From: Fusobacterium mortiferum ATCC 9817
GTDB taxonomy: Bacteria; Fusobacteriota; Fusobacteriia; Fusobacteriales; Fusobacteriaceae
Direction of reading: 5' to 3'
Length of the DNA: 64,000 nucleotides
NCBI RefSeq assembly: GCF_000158195.2
Contig: NZ_GL987994.1
Coordinates: forward strand, 554,343-618,342
Below are positions 34,542 to 39,968 of the stretch, one piece after another (position 1 is the first letter of the stretch; each line of letters starts with the position of its first letter). Position numbers and translations under genes: made by a program. The notes below the pieces were generated by a model that made no database searches, was not told the origin of the DNA, and was given only the letters and a program-made list of their open reading frames with translations.

Positions 34542-34916
34542 ATGTATAAGGCAAGTAAGAGGAGTAAAGAGAATTTAAAAGGAGTGGATGAAAGATTAGT
34601 CCTTTTAGTTGGATATGCTCTAGCTATTTCAAAAGTAGATTTTGTTGTAGTAGAAGGATTGAGAAGTACAGAAAGACAGAAACAATTATACAGAGAAAAG
34701 AAAAGTAAGTGTGATGGGGTAACTAATATAAGTAAGCACCAAGAGGGAAAAGCAATAGATGTATATTATGTAGGTTGGAAAAATACTGATAGTTCAAAAG
34801 ATGATAGATGGAAAAAGTTAATAGAAACTTTTAAATTAGCTGGGAAAAAATTAGGTTTGAAACTGACATTCGGATATGATTGGGGTTGGGACAATCCACA
34901 TATAGAATTAAGGTAG
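34542..34916 (+). CDS. Endolysin, M15-type L-Ala-D-Glu/D-Ala peptidase
   Basis: A 124-residue zinc peptidase with no signal peptide. The M15 signature is present: VVEGLRSTERQKQLY, SKHQEGKAIDVYYV (His and Asp zinc ligands) and the C-terminal WGWDNPHIELR with the last His ligand. It should cut cell-wall peptides as in CwlK or Ply500-like endolysins. It is followed by holin-like genes, forming a lysis module. Right after its stop comes a two-hairpin element and then a second copy of its last 12 codons. Confidence 0.88.
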   Translation: MYKASKRSKENLKGVDERLVLLVGYALAISKVDFVVVEGLRSTERQKQLYREKKSKCDGVTNISKHQEGKAIDVYYVGWKNTDSSKDDRWKKLIETFKLAGKKLGLKLTFGYDWGWDNPHIELR

Positions 34917-34981
34917 CACAGAAGATAAACTTCTGTGTCTCAATAATCATAGTCGTTCTATAAGAACTCCTTGATTATTGG
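34917..34981 (+). repeat. Two-hairpin repeat element, copy 2
   Basis: Starts on the base after the endolysin stop. Stem 1 is CACAGAAG/CTTCTGTG, perfect over 8 bp; stem 2 is CAATAATCA/TGATTATTG enclosing TAGTCGTT...AACTCC. Same architecture as 11349-11408 with compensated base changes in stem 2. Confidence 0.65.
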
Positions 34982-35019
34982 AATTGGGTTGGGACAATCC
35001 TCATATAGAGTTGAAATAA
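34982..35019 (+). pseudogene. Duplicated C-terminal codons of an endolysin
   Basis: Read in the matching frame this stretch gives ELGWDNPHIELK and a stop, closely matching the end of the intact endolysin (DWGWDNPHIELR). The two are separated by the two-hairpin element. It is a remnant of a second endolysin or of a duplication created when the element arrived. Confidence 0.6.
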
Positions 35020-35027
35020 TAAAAAAG

Positions 35028-35052
35028 ACCCCATAGGGTGTGAGGTCAGAAC
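35028..35052 (-). terminator. Terminator of toxin-like cassette 1
   Basis: On the minus strand a GACC...GGTC / ACCC-TATG-GGGT hairpin followed by T6 lies immediately after the peptide stop codon. Because the other strand reads toward it, it may also serve the endolysin transcript. Confidence 0.7.
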
Positions 35053-35160
35053 TTATCTGTACTTTCTAAGTAACCAAATCACAATGATAAGAAGTAATCC
35101 ACCTAGAAGAATTACATCATTACCAAAGTTGATATTTAGTTGCTCAATTGTTACAGTCAT
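35053..35160 (-). CDS. 35-residue hydrophobic peptide, type I toxin-like (cassette 1)
   Basis: MTVTIEQLNINFGNDVILLGG begins the peptide, then LLLIIVIWLL as the rest of one membrane span and a basic RKYR end. AGGAGG lies seven bases before the ATG. The size, single span and charged C-terminus are those of type I toxins such as the Ldr/Fst group, without clear identity to a named one. The cassette has its own consensus promoter, about 130 bases of folded leader and a terminator. It is antisense to the lysis genes on either side. A second intact copy is at 35554 and a broken one at 46512. Confidence 0.7.
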   Translation of the reverse strand: MTVTIEQLNINFGNDVILLGGLLLIIVIWLLRKYR

Positions 35161-35292
35161 TTCTGTACCTCCTTATAAAAATAATTGGTCTGCCTTGTTC
35201 AAGGGCAGAATAAAAGCCCCAATAAAAATTAGGGCTGATATTCTGAACTTGATAACCAATTATCTTTATAAGTACCCATACGGGTTCTAGGT
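35161..35292 (-). ncRNA. Structured 5' leader of toxin-like cassette 1
   Basis: Bases 35255-35271 (transcript TTATAAAGATAATTGGT) pair with 35173-35189 (ACCAATTATTTTTATAA) over 17 positions with one G-U, ending directly at the Shine-Dalgarno. Inside, CAGAATA pairs with TATTCTG, AGCCC with GGGCT, and TGCC with GGCA. The flanking GTAC motifs could close around GGAG. The stem sequence differs in the other two cassettes but pairs in each, which supports a functional RNA fold. Confidence 0.7.
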
Positions 35293-35298
35293 AATTAA

Positions 35299-35327
35299 AT
35301 TATAGCAAAATTTAGATAAAAAGTCAA
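35299..35327 (-). promoter_or_regulatory. Promoter of toxin-like cassette 1
   Basis: On the minus strand TTGACT (35322-35327) and perfect TATAAT (35299-35304) with a 17-base spacer; identical spacing in all three cassettes. Confidence 0.8.
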
Positions 35328-35348
35328 ATAAGAGGAGAGTGATGGACA

Positions 35349-35537
35349 ATGAGTAAAATAGCTGGAATGATTATTAATTTTTTAAAAAACTTTCTTATAA
35401 AATATTTAGGAACTCTGGTATTGGAAAAAATATTAATCCTATTACTTGAGGAGCTAGTAAAGAGAACTGATAGTGATATTGATGATAAGATTTATAAAAT
35501 AGTGTTTGAAAAGACAGAAATAAAAAAGACCCCGTAG
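35349..35537 (+). CDS. Small holin-like membrane protein
   Basis: A 62-residue protein with a strongly hydrophobic middle (IINFLKNFLIKYLGTLVLEKILILLLEELV) and a charged tail. It sits between endolysin and an XhlA-like gene, so a holin or lysis accessory role is plausible. GGAG lies 11 bases before the ATG. Its last codons (KKTP and stop) run into the terminator of toxin-like cassette 2, suggesting that the cassette replaced the original 3' end. Confidence 0.5.
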   Translation: MSKIAGMIINFLKNFLIKYLGTLVLEKILILLLEELVKRTDSDIDDKIYKIVFEKTEIKKTP

Positions 35538-35553
35538 GGTGTGAGGTCAGAAC
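35524..35553 (-). terminator. Terminator of toxin-like cassette 2
   Basis: The minus-strand hairpin ACCC-TACG-GGGT within GACCTC...GGGGTC is followed by T6, just after the peptide stop. Confidence 0.7.
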
Positions 35554-35661
35554 TTATCTGTACTTTCTAAGTAACCAAATCACAATGATGAGAAGTAATC
35601 CACCTAGAAGAACTACTCCACCATCAAAGATGATAGTTAGTTGCTCAATTGTTACAGTCAT
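35554..35661 (-). CDS. 35-residue hydrophobic peptide, type I toxin-like (cassette 2)
   Basis: Same length as copy 1. It begins MTVTIEQLTIIFDGGVVLLG and ends GLLLIIVIWLLRKYR. Differences from copy 1 cluster at residues 9-17, whereas the span and basic end are identical. This pattern of a fixed C-terminal half suggests selection on the membrane segment. AGGAGG, promoter, leader and terminator are all present. It is antisense to the lysis genes, between the holin-like and XhlA-like genes. Confidence 0.7.
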   Translation of the reverse strand: MTVTIEQLTIIFDGGVVLLGGLLLIIVIWLLRKYR

Positions 35662-35788
35662 TTCTGTACCTCCTTATAAGTTTGATGTCTACCTTGTTCA
35701 AGGGCAGAATAAAAGCCCCAATAAAAATTAGGGCTAATATTCTGAACTCAAATCATCAAACTTATAAGTACCCATACGGGTTCTAGGT
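35662..35788 (-). ncRNA. Structured 5' leader of toxin-like cassette 2
   Basis: Transcript CTTATAAGTTTGATG (35754-35768) pairs perfectly over 15 bp with CATCAAACTTATAAG (35673-35687), adjacent to the GGAGG. The central AGCCC/GGGCT and CAGAATA/TATTCTG hairpins match cassette 1, while the outer stem has a different, fully compensated sequence. Confidence 0.7.
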
Positions 35789-35794
35789 AATTAA

Positions 35795-35823
35795 ATTATA
35801 GCAAATTTTAAACAAAAAGTCAA
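35795..35823 (-). promoter_or_regulatory. Promoter of toxin-like cassette 2
   Basis: TTGACT (35818-35823) and TATAAT (35795-35800) on the minus strand, 17-base spacer. Confidence 0.8.
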
Positions 35824-35834
35824 AGATAAAGGAG

Positions 35835-36101
35835 TTGATAGTGATGGAGCTAGATATTATAAAAACTACTCTCTCAATCTTAGCCTTTGGAGTGGGATAT
35901 CACAAGTATATGCTCTCTCTTCTGGAAAATAAAAGTAGAAGCCTAGAGGAGAAGATAGAGAAAAAGATAGATAAGGAGGTCTGGGAGAGAGAAAAAAATC
36001 TTTTTTTGAAGTTACAAACAGAGAGTAATAAAAATTTGGCTGATAGCTTGAAAAGGATAGATGAGAGGATAGGAAGAATAGAGGAAAGATTGATGAATTA
36101 A
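35835..36101 (+). CDS. XhlA/BhlA-like membrane-anchored coiled-coil protein
   Basis: An 88-residue protein. An N-terminal hydrophobic segment (IIKTTLSILAFGVGYHKYML) is followed by a long amphipathic coiled coil (LEEKIEKKIDKEVWEREKNLF...LKRIDERIGRIEERL). This resembles phage haemolysin XhlA or small holin-associated proteins, although the span is at the other end in XhlA. The third gene of the lysis group. The start may be ATG 35844 rather than 35835. Confidence 0.5.
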   Translation: MIVMELDIIKTTLSILAFGVGYHKYMLSLLENKSRSLEEKIEKKIDKEVWEREKNLFLKLQTESNKNLADSLKRIDERIGRIEERLMN

Positions 36102-36254
36102 ATACTAGATAAAAAACTCTTCCTAATAGCTATTTTACCTGAAAATTTATCAAATTTCTAGAGATAGCAAGTTACAATTTTGCTTAAATATTTACAGGTA
36201 ATTTTTAATATGATATAATTTTATGATTAAGTTAGCTAAAAAATAGGAGGAAAA

Positions 36255-37355
36255 ATGAATTATATTGGTTCTAAGCTTCAATTGTGTGATTTTATAAAAG
36301 AAACTATTGAAAAAACATTATTAGCAAACAATGATAAAAGAAGATGGGAAGAGTTAATTTTTGCTGATTTGTTTGCTGGAACAGGAATAGTAGGGAGTAG
36401 TTTTAAAAGATTAGGTTGCCAAGTTATCTCTAATGATTTACACTACTATAGTTACTGCCTTATAAAAGCTTTGATTGAAAATAATAAAGAGTTAGAGTTT
36501 AAAGGATTAGTTAGAGAGTACCCAGAATTAAAAAATATAGAAAATAAGTTAAGCTTTATAATAAATATTTTAGAAAGTTTAGAGGGAGAAAAGGGATTTA
36601 TCTATAATAATTATTGTTTAGGGGGAACTCAAGGAAAAGAGTTTGAAAGAGTTTATTTTTCTGATGAGAATGGAATGAAGTGTGATGCTATAAGAAGCAA
36701 GATTGAAGAGTGGAAAGAGAAGCATCTAATAGAGGAAAATGAATATTTTTACTTAATAAGTATCTTATTAGAAGGGATTGACCAAGTAGCTAATACAGCT
36801 TCTGTCTATGGAGCCTTTTTAAAAAAAATTAAAAAATCAGCAGCTAAACCATTACAACTAAAAGAACTTACTGTAAATTTTAACAATAAGGAAAATAAAG
36901 TATACAATGATGATATTAATGATTTGATTTTGAGAATAGAAGGGGATGTTTTGTATTTAGATCCACCATATAATCATAGACAATACTCTTCAAACTATCA
37001 TATATTAGAAACAATTGCCAAATATGATGAGCCTATAATTATGGGAAAAACTGGTTTAAGAGATTATAGCTATCAAAAATCTAAATATTGTTCAAAAGTA
37101 CAATCTGTATTAACATTTGAGCATTTAGTAAAAAATGCTAAATTTAAGTATATATTCTTAAGCTATAACTGCGAGGGGATTATACCAATAGAAAAAATAA
37201 AAGAGATAATGTCTCGTTATGGAAAATATTCAGTATATGAAAAGGAACATAAAAGATTTAAAGCTGATAAAACAGAAGCTAGAAATCATAAAGCTCAAGA
37301 TAAAACAACAGAATATATTCATTGTTTAATAAAAGAGGCTGTTGCAAATTCTTAA
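36255..37355 (+). CDS. N6-adenine DNA methyltransferase, orphan
   Basis: A 366-residue enzyme with motif I FADLFAGTGIVGSSF (SAM binding) and motif IV LDPPYNHRQYSSNYHI, in the order I...IV of Dam-like alpha-class type II methylases. The N-terminal MNYIGSKLQLCDFI matches the X motif. AGGAGG precedes the ATG. No restriction endonuclease gene is adjacent, so it is an orphan or phage-type modification enzyme. It lies between the lysis genes and hairpin repeat Y. Confidence 0.87.
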   Translation: MNYIGSKLQLCDFIKETIEKTLLANNDKRRWEELIFADLFAGTGIVGSSFKRLGCQVISNDLHYYSYCLIKALIENNKELEFKGLVREYPELKNIENKLSFIINILESLEGEKGFIYNNYCLGGTQGKEFERVYFSDENGMKCDAIRSKIEEWKEKHLIEENEYFYLISILLEGIDQVANTASVYGAFLKKIKKSAAKPLQLKELTVNFNNKENKVYNDDINDLILRIEGDVLYLDPPYNHRQYSSNYHILETIAKYDEPIIMGKTGLRDYSYQKSKYCSKVQSVLTFEHLVKNAKFKYIFLSYNCEGIIPIEKIKEIMSRYGKYSVYEKEHKRFKADKTEARNHKAQDKTTEYIHCLIKEAVANS

Positions 37356-37388
37356 ATTAAAATCAAAAAATAAAATAATTCAATAATA

Positions 37389-37460
37389 TAAAAGGAAAAA
37401 AGTTTACTTTCAATTGCTAGTGCTTACACAATACTCATTGCAGTAAATTTTTTTCCTTTT
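37389..37460 (-). repeat. 70-base hairpin repeat Y (inverted copy of X)
   Basis: Read on the minus strand it closely matches 34396-34465: AAGGAAAAAAATTTACTG, then CAATGAGTATTG, TAAGCACTAGC and AGTAAACTTTTTTCC. Beyond it, 37461-37790 holds no gene that I can see. Confidence 0.75.
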
Positions 37461-37797
37461 CCTTTACTTCTCCTATACCACGATAGCTCCTTTTTTATAG
37501 CTACTCAGATAGAAAAATAATTTACAGAGAACTCAAACCATTTTTAGTTATCTTTTTAAAATTTTACTCTATTATAAAAATAACCTCTGACAAAATATTT
37601 CTTTCTTTTGAAAAAGTTATTAAATACTGATAATTTTTTAATACAAGGGAATAGTTCAAATAATTCATAGATCTTCTCCTTAGATATTTAGATAATATTT
37701 TGCTCTAAGTGTAATTTTAACTTTCTTAAAGTGATTTTTAAATGGGTAAAAATTTATTCTTACTTTTATATTCTAATCCAATTATAACATAAAAAAA

Positions 37798-37840
37798 GAA
37801 AGTACCTCAAGAATTTTATAAGATACTTTCTAATTTTTCT
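37798..37840 (-). terminator. Terminator of the esterase gene
   Basis: On the minus strand AGAAAGTA...TACTTTC followed by T7, about ten bases after the esterase stop codon. Confidence 0.75.
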
Positions 37841-37847
37841 AAGCTTC

Positions 37848-39767
37848 CTATCTCATAACCTCTAAAATCTCCTTAACAGGAATATACACCTTCCCATCAA
37901 TTAAAGTAGGAGCTTGAGAAAAAGTAGGAGCACTCTCAAGAAGCTCAATATCCTTATCTCTTTTACCAATATCCTCTTTATAACGCTCTATATTTTTTCT
38001 ATATTTTCTATCTCCCACTTTAAAATTTAGAGTTTGATTTTTAGAGACAATAGTGTAGTATTCTACAGCATTCTCTATCTTCTTATCATAGGAGTAGACT
38101 TTATACACCTTAAATCTATCTCCAAAAGTTTTTTCAAAATCCCCTAGCTCAATCATAGTTGTCCCATTTATCTCTTTTCCATTGAGGGTAACAGAGGAGA
38201 TTTTAGAAGTAGGATTACTTTTATTTTCAAGATTGCTTTCAAAGAAATCAAAGATAATATCTAAGATACTTCCCCAATTATATGTGTGGTTTCCCTCTTC
38301 AACAGTTATATATGTGGCATTTTTTAGATATGGCTCAATATCCCTAGTAATCCAACCTTTATCCACCTTATTTCCAACTTCCACTCTAAAGGAAAAAGTA
38401 GAATCAGCAGTACCCACACCAATTAGGGTAGGGACACTCTCTATATCTTTTACTGAGTACCTATTTTGTACCCATTGACTGTGAGTTTTTACCCCCCAAG
38501 CTGGAGCAGTAGACACAATAGCTTGAAACATATCAGGTTTTCTCATAGCCACATCAAAAGTTCCTCTTCCCCCTAGAGAGTTCCCCATCAAAAAGACTCT
38601 ATCCTCACTTACAGGGAAATTTTCCATAACCAAGTCATAGGATTTCTCAAAGGATACCAGAGCTTGTCTATGCATCCACAGTGGATTTTGTGTCCAACTA
38701 TTAGGGAAGGCAAGTATATAGTTATATTTTTCAGCATATTTTTCCAAGTAGATATTTCTTTGAGCCAACCTATATGCAGAGGCATTCTCATTTCCTGTCC
38801 CTCCGTGTAAGATAAAAGCCAATCTACTATCTTTAGGAGAGTAATTACTAGGTATATAGATAGCTAGAGGAACTATCCTATTGATATCTAAGTCAATACT
38901 TTTTCCATCATTGTCCCTAAAGCTGTCCTTTTCACTGATATATATTCCCTTCCAAAACCAACCAGATTTTCTTCTCCCTTCAATAATATCATTCATATAG
39001 TCAGCCCAAGTATAGTTTCTATCTGTCCTCTCTACTCCCCCAGAAAGCCAAATATTTTTAGCAGATGGAGGGTTAGAGGTTTGGGTAGTAATTCTAGGAA
39101 TATTATCAAACTGTAAAGCTAGATACCCCTCTTGAATAATAGTTTTTATATCAAAGTATTTCATAATTTTAGAGGCTGATATATAGAGTTTATCTCCAGA
39201 TTTTTCAAAATCCTTATTAGAGAGAGTGATAGTAGATCTCTTTCTTACTAAAATTTTAGTAGGTTCAATAAACTTCTTATTTCTTCCTCCAATAAACTTT
39301 TCATATTGAGAATACTCTATCTCTCCTACACTCTTTTTGATATCCAATGATAGATTCCAAACTCTTTTAGTGTATTCTAATTTAGTATTTCTCTTTCCTA
39401 AGTTACCAATTATCTCCTTGTCATATCTCACAAACTCTATATTCAATCTATCTTTTTCTAATGAGTATGAGAAGTAGGGAGCGTATATTTTCTTTAAATC
39501 CTCCAGTTCAACCATAAGATTATTTTGATTATTAAAATAATAATTTGAATCTAAGTTGTACTCCATAATAGGAGAGAAATTTTCAACTTTTACACTGGGG
39601 TCAAAGGGTGGGTAGAAATCAGAAAAGATAGTATTCTTCCCCTCTTTGTCAATTTTGAAAAACCAAGTTGAACGCTCACTGGAAAAATCTTGGTATTCAG
39701 TCATTTTAGAAAATGTAATAAGGTTAAGTGTAAAAAATAAAACTGTAATAATTAACTTTGTTAACAT
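37848..39767 (-). CDS. Secreted alpha/beta-hydrolase esterase with copper-amine-oxidase-like end domain
   Basis: A 639-residue exported protein. The signal peptide is MLTKLIITVLFFTLNLITFS. A central PHB-depolymerase/feruloyl-esterase-type hydrolase has the oxyanion loop FILHGGTG, the nucleophile Ser in GNSLGGRG, Asp in GVGTADSTF and His in EEGNHTYNW. The C-terminus (APTLIDGKVYIPVKEILEVM) resembles a Cu-amine-oxidase N-like stalk domain. Divergent from a TonB receptor and siderophore ABC operon across a 200-base spacer, it may hydrolyse an ester siderophore as IroE or Fes does; that is inference. A short palindromic repeat lies within the gene at 39246. Confidence 0.82.
   Translation of the reverse strand: MLTKLIITVLFFTLNLITFSKMTEYQDFSSERSTWFFKIDKEGKNTIFSDFYPPFDPSVKVENFSPIMEYNLDSNYYFNNQNNLMVELEDLKKIYAPYFSYSLEKDRLNIEFVRYDKEIIGNLGKRNTKLEYTKRVWNLSLDIKKSVGEIEYSQYEKFIGGRNKKFIEPTKILVRKRSTITLSNKDFEKSGDKLYISASKIMKYFDIKTIIQEGYLALQFDNIPRITTQTSNPPSAKNIWLSGGVERTDRNYTWADYMNDIIEGRRKSGWFWKGIYISEKDSFRDNDGKSIDLDINRIVPLAIYIPSNYSPKDSRLAFILHGGTGNENASAYRLAQRNIYLEKYAEKYNYILAFPNSWTQNPLWMHRQALVSFEKSYDLVMENFPVSEDRVFLMGNSLGGRGTFDVAMRKPDMFQAIVSTAPAWGVKTHSQWVQNRYSVKDIESVPTLIGVGTADSTFSFRVEVGNKVDKGWITRDIEPYLKNATYITVEEGNHTYNWGSILDIIFDFFESNLENKSNPTSKISSVTLNGKEINGTTMIELGDFEKTFGDRFKVYKVYSYDKKIENAVEYYTIVSKNQTLNFKVGDRKYRKNIERYKEDIGKRDKDIELLESAPTFSQAPTLIDGKVYIPVKEILEVMR
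39246..39261. repeat. Short palindromic repeat, copy 4 (inside esterase gene)
   Basis: TACTAAAATTTTAGTA preceded by TTTCT on the plus strand. On the coding strand it is read as TKILVR, the same residues and frame as in the antirepressor. Confidence 0.75.
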
Positions 39768-39808
39768 ATTTCTCCTTAAAATTTCATAAAGTATTTTAAA
39801 ACTTTTAT

Positions 39809-39837
39809 ATTATATTATAATTAATATTTAAAGTCAA
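39809..39837 (-). promoter_or_regulatory. Promoter of the esterase gene
   Basis: TTGACT (39832-39837) and TATAAT (39809-39814) on the minus strand with a 17-base spacer. Confidence 0.7.
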
Positions 39838-39897
39838 TATTATTAGATATTTGATATTTTTAATTTTGAAAATAATAATTTTTACGTTCAAAATATA

Positions 39898-39926
39898 TTG
39901 ACATGAAGATTTTTTTTGTATATAAT
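39898..39926 (+). promoter_or_regulatory. Promoter of the siderophore operon
   Basis: A full consensus promoter, TTGACA (39898-39903) and TATAAT (39921-39926) with a 17-base spacer, 43 bases before the receptor ATG. So strong a promoter implies control by a repressor; AAAATAATAATTTTT just upstream is a weak Fur-like candidate. Confidence 0.8.
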
Positions 39927-39968
39927 GAAACCTGTGTGAAAAGTATATGAAAAAGGGAGAAAATATTG

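Noticed and set aside
35100-35190. Possible plus-strand promoter for an antisense antitoxin RNA (TTACAG-17-TATAAA)
   Set aside because: The -35 matches the consensus at only two positions and the -10 part is constrained by the leader stem and Shine-Dalgarno, so it is not credible without transcript data.
35084-35290. A 68-codon plus-strand frame across toxin-like cassette 1
   Set aside because: It is antisense to the peptide, leader and promoter, has no ribosome site, and the matching frame is not kept in cassette 2.
39840-39900. Fur box upstream of the siderophore receptor
   Set aside because: Only a weak A/T palindrome (AAAATAATAATTTTT) is present; in such AT-rich DNA this is not distinguishable from background.
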